Positions 9,974-22,511 of a DNA stretch of 64,000 nt are shown here, one piece after another. The notes under the pieces are model-generated. The model did not search any database and was not told the origin of the DNA. It saw nothing but the letters and a program-made list of their open reading frames with translations. Position numbers and translations under genes: made by a program. This stretch comes from Cordilura impudica (taxonomy: Eukaryota; Arthropoda; Insecta; Diptera; Scathophagidae). Position 1 is the first letter of the stretch. Every line of letters starts with the position of its first letter. Location of the stretch: positions 62,001 to 126,000 of the forward strand of contig OY821520.1 of NCBI GenBank assembly GCA_963682025.1. The letters run 5' to 3'.

Positions 9974-10244
9974 GTCAAATTAAAAACATTTCTAAGAAAA
10001 ATTCTGTAGTATTATTGTATTAAATTAGAAATATCAAAAATACAATAAAATTTAGTTTTTTATGTTTAAAAAACGTAGATTTTTCATTAAAATATACATA
10101 TTGAGGGATCATTCTACAAAATGAAATAGTTTTTTAAAATCCATCAATTTTGTTATTTTCCCTCGCATTTTAAAAAACATAACATTTTGAACTGCATGTC
10201 AGTAATGTTGCCCTTATCATCGAATAAATTTCGTAGTTTTACTT

Positions 10245-10383
10245 CACGGGCATTACGATTTCCACCAACTTTTATTTTTCCCAATTCAATATCTTTCCAT
10301 TTATCCATAGTCACAGAACGTTCAAAAGATAGATGAACACCCAGACCACGCCATATGTAACGGACACCCATTGAGGGTTGTGT
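10245..10383 (-). pseudogene. Short duplicated ArfGAP1 domain fragment
   Basis: Same 139-bp fragment as 430-568 (with GKIKVGG), joined to the rush-flank block at ACTTCA|CGGGCATTACG on the plus strand. Rearrangement product. Confidence 0.75.
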
Positions 10384-10669
10384 GTACAATAAAATTTAGT
10401 TTTTTATAATGTTGTTTAAAAAACGTAGATTTTTCAATAAAATATACATATTGAGGGATCATTCTACAAAATGAAATAGTTTTTTAAAATCCATCAATTT
10501 TGTTATTTTCCCTCGCATTTTAAAAACATAACATTTTGAACTGCATGTCAGTAATGTTGCCCTTATCATCGAATAAATTTCGTAGTTTTACTTCAGTCCG
10601 TGCGGAGTAAAAGGGACAAACATATAATGGAAATGGTAATAGAGGAAATTCCCATGGAATAAATTCTTA

Positions 10670-10899
10670 TGCTGGCTACACACCAGGCAACGGTTGCTTC
10701 AATGTGTTGTAGCAACAATGATACACACGTATCAACGGTTGCATCAACCAACGAAAAATATCAAAAAGTTTTCAACCAACGAAAAATATCAAAAAGTTTT
10801 GATTTTGATATTTTTCGTTGGTTGATGCAACCGTTAATACGTGTGTGTCATTGTTGCTACAACACATTGAAGCAACCGTTGCCTAGTGTGTAGGCAGCA
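10670..10899. mobile_element. MITE-1 copy
   Basis: Identical to 855-1084 (offset 9815), including the arm mismatches. Flanked by TTA on both sides and inserted in rush-flank sequence. Confidence 0.8.
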
Positions 10900-11240
10900 T
10901 TAGAGATAAAAATTTCATCGTGCCCCTGGAGGGGGCACGGATTTCGTGATTTCTTCCATGAAACTTTCCCAAATCTCTTTTATTTGCTGAATAAAACCAT
11001 TTAAATTTACATTTTTTTAGACATTTTATCGGAAAATCTTCTTTAGGTATTCATTCCCTAATAAAATATATATATATACGAAACAAATATATATTTTAAA
11101 ATGAGTGTAACGTAGATTTTTCAATAAAATATACATATTGAGGGATCATTCTACAAAATGAAATAGTTTTTTAAAATCCATCAATTTTGTTATTTTCCCT
11201 CGCATTTTAAAAACATAACATTTTGAACTGCATGTCAGTA

Positions 11241-11595
11241 CCCAGATTGCATTGAAAAATTATTTCTCCAATGTTGGAGAAAGGTTAAGTTCTCAAATCG
11301 ATGTCCAATGTAATTCTCAACTTGAGTTGAACAATTTTTCTCCTTGTTTACTTTCAACTTGATAGCAAGTTGGGAATTAATATTTTTGGAGAAATTTCTT
11401 TCCTATCAAGTTGAGAATCACAAATTTCTCAATTTGATAACTAAGAAAATCACCATATAAAAAATGTGCCTTTTAAGTTGAGAAGACTATAATCGGACTA
11501 TTGAGATGAATTTGAGAATTAACGTTAGAGATTTGAGAAATGTATTTGATCTCAAATGCGCCTCAAGTTGATAGCAACCAAAAATGTTTATTGGG
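11241..11595. mobile_element. TA-flanked 355-bp element copy
   Basis: Same as 1426-1780, with TA on each side (11239-11240, 11596-11597). It sits only in the second of the two rush-flank blocks in each unit, so it inserted after that block was duplicated but before the 5.66-kb unit was amplified. Confidence 0.7.
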
Positions 11596-11712
11596 TAATG
11601 TTGCCCTTATCATCGAATAAATTTCGTAGTTTTACTTCAGTCCGTGCGGAGTAAAAGGGACAAACAATAATGGACATGGTAATAGAGGAAATTCCCATGG
11701 AATAAATTCTTA

Positions 11713-11942
11713 TGCTGGCTACACACCAGGCAACGGTTGCTTCAATGTGTTGTAGCAACAATGATACACACGTATCAACGGTTGCATCAACCAACGAAAA
11801 ATATCAAAAAGTTTTCAACCAACGAAAAATATCAAAAAGTTTTGATTTTGATACTTTTCGTTGGTTGATGCAACCGTTGATACGTGTGTATCATTGTTGC
11901 TACAACACATTGAAGCAACCGTTGCCTAGTGTGTAGGCAGCA
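11713..11942. mobile_element. MITE-1 copy
   Basis: Same as 1898-2127. It spans the boundary between unit copies as numbered here (11827/11828), because the unit start was set at the palindrome axis. The right flank is I-type LINE sequence. Confidence 0.8.
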
Positions 11943-13803
11943 TTAGAGATAAAAATTTCAGGGGAAATAGACTTTTTGCGGTTTGGTATTAATGTCCATA
12001 TCAGTCGCGTATTTCATGGTTAAGCATAAAGTTGATGTGAAGCGGAGAGGTAATTATGAGGGAATATAGGCGATAGGTTTTAGCATGTGTTGTTCTGATG
12101 GAAATTCCACTTTGATAATTAAATTCGATGTGAGATAGTGAAATCTTTGTTGCAAAGTTGGTATGCCGGATTCTGCCGTAATATTTTTTGTTGGTGTAGT
12201 TCTTAAAGCACCAAGGCTAATTCTAATTGACAGGTTATACACTGGGTGATGTTTCTTTAATTGTGTTTAGAAATAATTAGAAATATTAAAAAAGGACATT
12301 CAACAAGAAAGGAGAACTATTTTTTAAAATGTAAACCTAAAAAAACATGTCATAACACTTTCTTGTATTAAATCTTTACATACATACATATGTATGTAGT
12401 TTGTCAAGAAATTATTTGCAACTGATAAAGAAATTAAAATTATTTGAATTACAAAGGAATTATAACAATTTTTTCAATTATATACATATTCTTCCTTTAT
12501 ATACATACATATTTTAACAAATTTGGTATTTACGTATGAGATCTTCAGCCCAATTCTAAACAAAAATTTCGCATGAAAATATCTCACTTCTCCCTTTTCC
12601 CCTATTATAAATAAAAATTCCTTCGGAAAAAAAAATTCGATGGGAAAAATTAGTTATACCTCAATGCACTTGATTTTGGCGATACGTTTTAGCAGGTGTT
12701 GTTCTGATGGAAATTCCACTTCGATAATTAAATGCGATGTGAGATAGTGAAATCTTTGTTGCAAAGTTGGTATACCGGATTCTGCCGTAATATTTTTTGT
12801 TGGTGTAGTTCTTAAAGCACCAAGGCTAATTCTAATTGACCGGTTATACACTGGGTGAAGTTTCTTTAATTGTGTTTAGAAATAATTGGAAATATTTAAA
12901 AGGACATTCAACAAGAAAGGAGAACTATTTTTTAAAATGTAAACCTAAAAAAAACATGTCATAACACTTTCTTGTATTAAATCTTTACATACATACATAT
13001 GTATGTAGTTTGTCAAGAAATTGTTTGCAACTGATAAAGAAATTAAAATTATTTTGAATTACAAAGGAATTATAACAATTTTTTCAATTATATACATATT
13101 CTTCCTTTATATACATACATATTTTAACAAATTTGGTATTTACGTATGAGATCTTCAGCCCAATTCTAAACAAAAAATTTCGCATGAAATATCTCACTTC
13201 TCCCTTTTCCCCTATTATAAATAAAAATTCCTTCGGAAAAAAAAATTCGATGGGAAAAATTAGTTATACCTCAATGCACTTGATTTTGGTGTTTCCCTAA
13301 AAAAATTTCCCTTGCAAAACAGACGGGAGTTTACATAAAAATGTAAGAAGTATTTTGATAAAACAAAATTTAAATAAAAAAAATAAAGCCCAACTTCAAC
13401 TTTTGTTAACATTGATGAAAGCCAATTCACGCATTGATTGCGTTTTTCCATAGATTCAACCCGCAATTGACTTCTAGCAATCCTTTAGCTATTTCCTTGT
13501 TGTTATTCTACAATAACGTTCATGCTATGGCTGATAGAAGCTTACTTCCCATATTTCATCAAAATATGTTCACATTTGCGACCTGTAGTTTGATTACAAG
13601 GTTTACAAGGACACACAGACGAACGGACGGACATCGCTAAATCGTCTCAAAAAGTGATTCTAAGTCGATCGGTATAATAAAATGTGGGTCTAGGTGAAAT
13701 ATTTTTGGAAGTTCCAAACATCAGCACAAAGTCATTATACCCAAACCACATAGTGGCATATGGTATAAAAATACTGATGTATGTTTGATTTAATATTAAA
13801 AAA

Positions 13804-14570
13804 AAACAAGTGGAAAAATTATAGTCGATCTAGACCGACTATACGATATCCTATACCATGGTTTAGAGACCCTATTTCTTCAGTCCAACTAATTGGATAT
13901 AGAAAATAAGCATAAACCAAATTTGAGTAGCATTATTTTTTTTTTTTTTTGGCTGCAGAATTGAAAAAGTTCATATCGGATGCTATGTTTATATGGGGAC
14001 TAGGTCGAAAAATGGACCGATTCTGACCATATTTGGTAAAGTCACTTATATTTTGAAAAAATATATATAAACCAAATTTGAGAAAAATCTGTGCAATATT
14101 TTTGTTTTTGATAGATTTAAGTGAAAATCGGGAAGCAACTTTACATGGGGACTATGACAAAGAATTGCCCTATGGGGTTTATTTTTGGACAACTGACAAA
14201 TGGATGTGATAAAAACACACAAACCCAATTTGTCGAGATCTATATGACAATTTGGATCTTATGGCAATTTAAGTCGATTTCATATGGGTCATTCATATGG
14301 GGACTAGGTTTGAAAATGGACTGAGTTTCACCAATTTCAATAGCGTTCATCCTATGGCCGATAAAGGCTTATATGCCAAATTTCATTAAAATATATACAT
14401 ATTTGCGACCTGTAGTTTGATTACAAGGTTTATATACACACAGACGGACACACGGACGGACATCCCTAAATCGACTCAGAAAGTGACTCAGAAAGAAATA
14501 TTTTTGGTAGTTACAAACAGCAGCACAAAGTCATTATACCCAAAGCACATAGTGGTGTAGAGTATAAAAA
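13804..14570 (-). mobile_element. Element X, full copy (unit 2)
   Basis: Equivalent of 8143-8909 at +5661; a truncated partner lies at 13511-13768. Confidence 0.65.
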
Positions 14571-14628
14571 TTGCAACGCTGCAGCAGTTTCTACATTCCA
14601 ATGGAAATGAGAAAAAAAATCCCATAAT

Positions 14629-15634
14629 GTATTTCATTAAAAAATCCCTTGCATCATCTTCGTTGCTTTTATTGGCTGTCGGTTTTGGTTTCACATTTTT
14701 AACATCTAAACTAACAAAACCTTTACTTAACTTTTGTGTAGTCGAGGCAAGTTTTATACTTTTATTAGGCACTGCTCCTGCATTTGTGGTTGTCAGTGGT
14801 GTTGAATTTTGATAGGATCTAGCCGAGTCTTGATAACTATTACAACCGGATCAATCATCACCATCAACATTATCATTTTTTAAAGAAGCTGAACTATTGA
14901 CGGTGCCAGCGCCACTGGAGTTGCTAAATTTATTGTGTTATGACTTTGAAGTGGACATTTGTTTTAGAGGACTTTATTGCCATCCCCAATCGTTGTCATG
15001 TGCATTCGATTGATTACCCATGCCAGGTGCAATATTGCCCGTAACAGAATGCGAACGTTGTTGATAGGAATTATCTTCATTGAAATTATCATATCCACCA
15101 TGATCTCCATATCCACCATATATTATTAACCTAAAGGAATAAAATCAAACATATAATAAACATAACTATAAACACAAAACAGTGCAGAGAGAAAGGACAA
15201 TTTTCAGAAATTAAATACTACAGTAAAAACCTACTTTTGAAGCTACTTTGTGTAACAATTCTGGTGTATTAAATTGTTGATAGTCGCCTTCGTTGTTATA
15301 ACTAGTGCCACACTACCAGTCATTTTTATATCTACCGCCAGAAGCTTTTTAATATTTGCCACTATTTCTGGAATGTGCCATAGATGAATTGGAGTCCGAT
15401 GTATAACGATACCGCTCGATATTCCAGCTACAGCTTTTAAATATTTTTCATTAATGGGAGAGCGATCATTGCAATCTTGATCGCCAAGAAATTCACGGGC
15501 ATTACGATTTCCACCAACTTTTATATTTCCCAATTCAATATCTTTCCATTTATCCATAGTCACAGAACGTTCAAAAGATAGATGAACACCCAGACCACGC
15601 CATATGTAACGGACACCCATTGAGGGTTGTGGGT
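14629..15634 (-). pseudogene. ArfGAP1 pseudogene, copy 2
   Basis: Equivalent of 8968-9973 at +5661 with the same lesions and intron. A short extra fragment of the domain follows at 15906-16044. Confidence 0.85.
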
Positions 15635-15905
15635 GTCAAATTAAAAACATTTCTAAGAAAAATTCTGTAGTATTATTGTATTAAATTAGAAATATCAAAA
15701 ATACAATAAAATTTAGTTTTTTATGTTTAAAAAACGTAGATTTTTCATTAAAATATACATATTGAGGGATCATTCTACAAAATGAAATAGTTTTTTAAAA
15801 TCCATCAATTTTGTTATTTTCCCTCGCATTTTAAAAAACATAACATTTTGAACTGCATGTCAGTAATGTTGCCCTTATCATCGAATAAATTTCGTAGTTT
15901 TACTT

Positions 15906-16044
15906 CACGGGCATTACGATTTCCACCAACTTTTATTTTTCCCAATTCAATATCTTTCCATTTATCCATAGTCACAGAACGTTCAAAAGATAGATGAACA
16001 CCCAGACCACGCCATATGTAACGGACACCCATTGAGGGTTGTGT
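15906..16044 (-). pseudogene. Short duplicated ArfGAP1 domain fragment
   Basis: Third copy of the 139-bp fragment (see 430-568), in the same junction context. Confidence 0.75.
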
Positions 16045-16330
16045 GTACAATAAAATTTAGTTTTTTATAATGTTGTTTAAAAAACGTAGATTTTTCAATA
16101 AAATATACATATTGAGGGATCATTCTACAAAATGAAATAGTTTTTTAAAATCCATCAATTTTGTTATTTTCCCTCGCATTTTAAAAACATAACATTTTGA
16201 ACTGCATGTCAGTAATGTTGCCCTTATCATCGAATAAATTTCGTAGTTTTACTTCAGTCCGTGCGGAGTAAAAGGGACAAACATATAATGGAAATGGTAA
16301 TAGAGGAAATTCCCATGGAATAAATTCTTA

Positions 16331-16560
16331 TGCTGGCTACACACCAGGCAACGGTTGCTTCAATGTGTTGTAGCAACAATGATACACACGTATCAACGGT
16401 TGCATCAACCAACGAAAAATATCAAAAAGTTTTCAACCAACGAAAAATATCAAAAAGTTTTGATTTTGATATTTTTCGTTGGTTGATGCAACCGTTAATA
16501 CGTGTGTGTCATTGTTGCTACAACACATTGAAGCAACCGTTGCCTAGTGTGTAGGCAGCA
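16331..16560. mobile_element. MITE-1 copy
   Basis: Copy at +5661 of 10670-10899, TTA on both sides, followed by the GC-rich stem-loop at 16580-16600. Confidence 0.8.
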
Positions 16561-16901
16561 TTAGAGATAAAAATTTCATCGTGCCCCTGGAGGGGGCACG
16601 GATTTCGTGATTTCTTCCATGAAACTTTCCCAAATCTCTTTTATTTGCTGAATAAAACCATTTAAATTTACATTTTTTTAGACATTTTATCGGAAAATCT
16701 TCTTTAGGTATTCATTCCCTAATAAAATATATATATATACGAAACAAATATATATTTTAAAATGAGTGTAACGTAGATTTTTCAATAAAATATACATATT
16801 GAGGGATCATTCTACAAAATGAAATAGTTTTTTAAAATCCATCAATTTTGTTATTTTCCCTCGCATTTTAAAAACATAACATTTTGAACTGCATGTCAGT
16901 A

Positions 16902-17256
16902 CCCAGATTGCATTGAAAAATTATTTCTCCAATGTTGGAGAAAGGTTAAGTTCTCAAATCGATGTCCAATGTAATTCTCAACTTGAGTTGAACAATTTTT
17001 CTCCTTGTTTACTTTCAACTTGATAGCAAGTTGGGAATTAATATTTTTGGAGAAATTTCTTTCCTATCAAGTTGAGAATCACAAATTTCTCAATTTGATA
17101 ACTAAGAAAATCACCATATAAAAAATGTGCCTTTTAAGTTGAGAAGACTATAATCGGACTATTGAGATGAATTTGAGAATTAACGTTAGAGATTTGAGAA
17201 ATGTATTTGATCTCAAATGCGCCTCAAGTTGATAGCAACCAAAAATGTTTATTGGG
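16902..17256. mobile_element. TA-flanked 355-bp element copy
   Basis: Third copy of the element at 1426-1780, with TA at both ends. Confidence 0.7.
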
Positions 17257-17373
17257 TAATGTTGCCCTTATCATCGAATAAATTTCGTAGTTTTACTTCA
17301 GTCCGTGCGGAGTAAAAGGGACAAACAATAATGGACATGGTAATAGAGGAAATTCCCATGGAATAAATTCTTA

Positions 17374-17603
17374 TGCTGGCTACACACCAGGCAACGGTTG
17401 CTTCAATGTGTTGTAGCAACAATGATACACACGTATCAACGGTTGCATCAACCAACGAAAAATATCAAAAAGTTTTCAACCAACGAAAAATATCAAAAAG
17501 TTTTGATTTTGATACTTTTCGTTGGTTGATGCAACCGTTGATACGTGTGTATCATTGTTGCTACAACACATTGAAGCAACCGTTGCCTAGTGTGTAGGCA
17601 GCA
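17374..17603. mobile_element. MITE-1 copy
   Basis: Copy at +5661 of 11713-11942, followed by I-type LINE fragment 17610-17915. Confidence 0.8.
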
Positions 17604-19464
17604 TTAGAGATAAAAATTTCAGGGGAAATAGACTTTTTGCGGTTTGGTATTAATGTCCATATCAGTCGCGTATTTCATGGTTAAGCATAAAGTTGATGTG
17701 AAGCGGAGAGGTAATTATGAGGGAATATAGGCGATAGGTTTTAGCATGTGTTGTTCTGATGGAAATTCCACTTTGATAATTAAATTCGATGTGAGATAGT
17801 GAAATCTTTGTTGCAAAGTTGGTATGCCGGATTCTGCCGTAATATTTTTTGTTGGTGTAGTTCTTAAAGCACCAAGGCTAATTCTAATTGACAGGTTATA
17901 CACTGGGTGATGTTTCTTTAATTGTGTTTAGAAATAATTAGAAATATTAAAAAAGGACATTCAACAAGAAAGGAGAACTATTTTTTAAAATGTAAACCTA
18001 AAAAAACATGTCATAACACTTTCTTGTATTAAATCTTTACATACATACATATGTATGTAGTTTGTCAAGAAATTATTTGCAACTGATAAAGAAATTAAAA
18101 TTATTTGAATTACAAAGGAATTATAACAATTTTTTCAATTATATACATATTCTTCCTTTATATACATACATATTTTAACAAATTTGGTATTTACGTATGA
18201 GATCTTCAGCCCAATTCTAAACAAAAATTTCGCATGAAAATATCTCACTTCTCCCTTTTCCCCTATTATAAATAAAAATTCCTTCGGAAAAAAAAATTCG
18301 ATGGGAAAAATTAGTTATACCTCAATGCACTTGATTTTGGCGATACGTTTTAGCAGGTGTTGTTCTGATGGAAATTCCACTTCGATAATTAAATGCGATG
18401 TGAGATAGTGAAATCTTTGTTGCAAAGTTGGTATACCGGATTCTGCCGTAATATTTTTTGTTGGTGTAGTTCTTAAAGCACCAAGGCTAATTCTAATTGA
18501 CCGGTTATACACTGGGTGAAGTTTCTTTAATTGTGTTTAGAAATAATTGGAAATATTTAAAAGGACATTCAACAAGAAAGGAGAACTATTTTTTAAAATG
18601 TAAACCTAAAAAAAACATGTCATAACACTTTCTTGTATTAAATCTTTACATACATACATATGTATGTAGTTTGTCAAGAAATTGTTTGCAACTGATAAAG
18701 AAATTAAAATTATTTTGAATTACAAAGGAATTATAACAATTTTTTCAATTATATACATATTCTTCCTTTATATACATACATATTTTAACAAATTTGGTAT
18801 TTACGTATGAGATCTTCAGCCCAATTCTAAACAAAAAATTTCGCATGAAATATCTCACTTCTCCCTTTTCCCCTATTATAAATAAAAATTCCTTCGGAAA
18901 AAAAAATTCGATGGGAAAAATTAGTTATACCTCAATGCACTTGATTTTGGTGTTTCCCTAAAAAAATTTCCCTTGCAAAACAGACGGGAGTTTACATAAA
19001 AATGTAAGAAGTATTTTGATAAAACAAAATTTAAATAAAAAAAATAAAGCCCAACTTCAACTTTTGTTAACATTGATGAAAGCCAATTCACGCATTGATT
19101 GCGTTTTTCCATAGATTCAACCCGCAATTGACTTCTAGCAATCCTTTAGCTATTTCCTTGTTGTTATTCTACAATAACGTTCATGCTATGGCTGATAGAA
19201 GCTTACTTCCCATATTTCATCAAAATATGTTCACATTTGCGACCTGTAGTTTGATTACAAGGTTTACAAGGACACACAGACGAACGGACGGACATCGCTA
19301 AATCGTCTCAAAAAGTGATTCTAAGTCGATCGGTATAATAAAATGTGGGTCTAGGTGAAATATTTTTGGAAGTTCCAAACATCAGCACAAAGTCATTATA
19401 CCCAAACCACATAGTGGCATATGGTATAAAAATACTGATGTATGTTTGATTTAATATTAAAAAA

Positions 19465-20231
19465 AAACAAGTGGAAAAATTATAGTCGATCTAGACCGAC
19501 TATACGATATCCTATACCATGGTTTAGAGACCCTATTTCTTCAGTCCAACTAATTGGATATAGAAAATAAGCATAAACCAAATTTGAGTAGCATTATTTT
19601 TTTTTTTTTTTTGGCTGCAGAATTGAAAAGTTCATATCGGATGCTATGTTTATATGGGGACTAGGTCGAAAAATGGACCGATTCTGACCATATTTGGTAA
19701 AGTCACTTATATTTTGAAAAAATATATATAAACCAAATTTGAGAAAAATCTGTGCAATATTTTTGTTTTTGATAGATTTAAGTGAAAATCGGGAAGCAAC
19801 TTTACATGGGGACTATGACAAAGAATTGCCCTATGGGGTTTATTTTTGGACAACTGACAAATGGATGTGATAAAAACACACAAACCCAATTTGTCGAGAT
19901 CTATATGACAATTTGGATCTTATGGCAATTTAAGTCGATTTCATATGGGTCATTCATATGGGGACTAGGTTTGAAAATGGACTGAGTTTCACCAATTTCA
20001 ATAGCGTTCATCCTATGGCCGATAAAGGCTTATATGCCAAATTTCATTAAAATATATACATATTTGCGACCTGTAGTTTGATTACAAGGTTTATATACAC
20101 ACAGACGGACACACGGACGGACATCCCTAAATCGACTCAGAAAGTGACTCAGAAAGAAATATTTTTGGTAGTTACAAACAGCAGCACAAAGTCATTATAC
20201 CCAAAGCACATAGTGGTGTAGAGTATAAAAA
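19465..20231 (-). mobile_element. Element X, full copy (unit 3)
   Basis: Equivalent of 13804-14570, with a truncated partner at 19172-19429. It shows a longer T-run and a one-base A deletion nearby. Confidence 0.65.
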
Positions 20232-20289
20232 TTGCAACGCTGCAGCAGTTTCTACATTCCAATGGAAATGAGAAAAAAAATCCCATAAT

Positions 20290-20780
20290 GTATTTCATTA
20301 AAAAATCCCTTGCATCATCTTCGTTGCTTTTATTGGCTGTCGGTTTTGGTTTCACATTTTTAACATCTAAACTAACAAAACCTTTACTTAACTTTTGTGT
20401 AGTCGAGGCAAGTTTTATACTTTTATTAGGCACTGCTCCTGCATTTGTGGTTGTCAGTGGTGTTGAATTTTGATAGGATCTAGCCGAGTCTTGATAACTA
20501 TTACAACCGGATCAATCATCACCATCAACATTATCATTTTTTAAAGAAGCTGAACTATTGACGGTGCCAGCGCCACTGGAGTTGCTAAATTTATTGTGTT
20601 ATGACTTTGAAGTGGACATTTGTTTTAGAGGACTTTATTGCCATCCCCAATCGTTGTCATGTGCATTCGATTGATTACCCATGCCAGGTGCAATATTGCC
20701 CGTAACAGAATGCGAACGTTGTTGATAGGAATTATCTTCATTGAAATTATCATATCCACCATGATCTCCATATCCACCAT
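20290..20780 (-). pseudogene. ArfGAP1 pseudogene, copy 3, C-terminal part only
   Basis: Covers only the C-terminal exon (DNFNEDNSYQQRSHSVTG through LSKGFVSLDVKNVKPKP) with the usual stops. It is truncated at 20780 by the jump into the diverged copy. Confidence 0.8.
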
Positions 20781-20889
20781 AAGCACAAAGTCATTATACC
20801 CAAACCACATAGTGGTGTAGAGTATAAAAATTGCAACGCTGCAGCAGTTTCTACATTCCAATGGAAATGAGAAAAAAATCCCATAATGT

Positions 20890-21895
20890 ATTTCATTAAA
20901 AAATCCCTTGCATCATCTTCGTTGCTTTTATTGGCTGTCGGTTTTGGTTTCACATTTTTAACATCTAAACGAACAAAACCTTTACTTAACTTTTGTATAG
21001 TCGAGGCAAGTTTTATACTTTTATTAGGCACTGCTGCTGCATTTGTGGTTGTCAGTGGTGTTGAATTTTGATAGGATCTAGCCGAGTCTTGATAACTGTT
21101 ACAACCGGATCAATCATCAACATTATCATTTTTTTAAGAAGCTGAACTATTGACGGTGCCAGCGCCACTGGAGTTGCTAAATTTATTGTGTTATGACTTT
21201 GAAGTGGACATTTGTTTTTGAGGATTTTATTGCCATCCCCAATCGTTGTCATGTGCATTCGATTGATTGATTACCCATGCCAGGTGCAATATTGCCCGTA
21301 ACAGAATGCGAACGTTGTTGATAGGAATTATCTTCATTGAAATTATCATATCCACCATGATCTCCATATCCACCATGTATTATTAACCTAAAGGAATAAA
21401 ATCAAACATATAGTAAACATAACTATAAACACAAAACAGTGCAGAGAGAAAGGACAATTTTCAGAAATTAAGTACTACAGTAAAAACCTACTTTTGAAGC
21501 TACTTTGTGTAACAATTCTGGTGTATTAAATTGTTGATAGCCGCCTTCGTTGTTATAAGTAGTGCCACCAATACCAGAGTCATTTTTATATCTGCCGCCA
21601 GAAGCTTTTTGATATTTGCCACTATTTCTGGAATGTGCCATAGATGAATTGGAGCCCGATGTATAACGATGCCGCTCGATATTCCAGCAACAGCTTTTAA
21701 ATATTTTTCATTAATGAGAGAGCGATCATTGCAATCTTGATCGCCAAGAAATTCACGGGCATTACGATTTCCACCAACTTTTATATTTCCCAATTCAATA
21801 TCTTTCCATTTATCCATAGTCACAGAACGTTCAAAAGATAGATGAACACCCAGACCACGCCATATGTAACGGACACCCATTGAGGGTTGTGGGTG
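20890..21895 (-). pseudogene. ArfGAP1 pseudogene, less decayed founder-like copy
   Basis: Same organisation as the array copies: HNPQWVSVTYG, deletion of the second Cys pair, RGLGVHLSFERSVTMDKWKD, intron-like gap, C-terminal exon. In the Gly/Asn-rich middle it keeps an open frame (HSRNSGKYQKASGGRYKND, GGTTYNNEGGYQQFNTP) that the array copies have lost to a CAA-to-TAA change and a small deletion. It still has the frameshift after INEKY and stops in the C-terminal exon, so it is a pseudogene too. The shared lesions date the zinc-finger deletion before the amplification. Confidence 0.8.
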
Positions 21896-22241
21896 TCAAA
21901 TTAAAAACATTTCTAAGAAAAATTCTGTAGTATTATTGTATTAAATTAGAAATATCAAAAATACAATAAAATTTAGTTTTTTATGTTTAAAAAACGTAGA
22001 TTTTTCATTAAAATATACATATTGAGGGTTCATTCTACAAAATGAAATAGTTTTTTAAAATCCGTCAATTTTGTTATTTTCCCTCGCATTTTAAAAAACA
22101 TAACATTTTGAACTGCATGTCAGTAATGTTGCCCTTATCATCGAATAAATTTCGTAGTTTTACTTCAGTCCGTGCGGAGTAAAAGGGACAAACATATAAT
22201 GGAAATGGTAATAGAGGAAATTCCCATGGAATAAATTCTTA

Positions 22242-22471
22242 TGCTGGCTACACACCAGGCAACGGTTGCTTCAATGTGTTGTAGCAACAATGATACACAC
22301 GTATCAACGGTTGCATCAACCAACGAAAAATATCAAAAAGTTTTCAACCAACGAAAAATATCAAAAAGTTTTGATTTTGATACTTTTCGTTGGTTGATGC
22401 AACCGTTGATACGTGTGTATCATTGTTGCTACAACACATTGAAGCAACCGTTGCCTAGTGTGTAGGCAGCA
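22242..22471. mobile_element. MITE-1 copy next to rush
   Basis: Single MITE-1 in the founder-like copy, TTA on both sides. Its arms match the better-paired form seen at 1898-2127, so the mismatched form at 855 and 10670 arose later or came from another allele. Confidence 0.8.
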
Positions 22472-22490
22472 TTAGAGATAAAAATTTCAT

Positions 22491-22511
22491 CGTGCCCCTG
22501 GAGGGGGCACG
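22491..22511. other. GC-rich stem-loop
   Basis: CGTGCCCC / GGGGCACG form an 8-bp stem around a 5-nt loop, strikingly GC-rich in this AT-rich region. It lies 20 bp after MITE-1, about 0.7 kb upstream of rush. Copies lie at 1104-1124, 10919-10939 and 16580-16600. Function unknown. Confidence 0.55.

Larger units (their letters stand above)
6167..11827 (+). repeat. Array unit, direct copy 1 (5661 bp)
   Basis: First full direct unit; its first 3947 bp also form the right palindrome arm. Order: half MITE-1, I-type LINE fragments (minus, 6288-6593 and 7016-7203), the 609-bp duplication, an unassigned segment, element X partial and full (minus), ArfGAP1 pseudogene (minus), rush-flank blocks with MITE-1 (10670-10899 and 11713-11942), and the TA-flanked element (11241-11595). 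All landmarks repeat at +5661 in copy 2. Confidence 0.9.
11828..17488 (+). repeat. Array unit, direct copy 2 (5661 bp)
   Basis: Second full unit, at +5661 from copy 1 for every landmark checked (12054/6393, 12654/6993, 15814/10153, 16330/10669, 17249/11588). Content and order are the same as copy 1. No clear substitution was noticed by eye, although a base-by-base comparison was not done. Confidence 0.9.
17489..20780 (+). repeat. Array unit, direct copy 3 (3' truncated)
   Basis: Third direct unit, following copy 2 at +5661 until 20780. A difference in the A/T-run region (longer T-run near 19600, one fewer A after GAATTG) is among the few visible changes. It stops inside the ArfGAP1 pseudogene at CATATCCACCAT, where the sequence jumps to AGCACAAAGTCATTATACCC, the end of a diverged element X remnant. 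This is the array edge. Confidence 0.9.
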
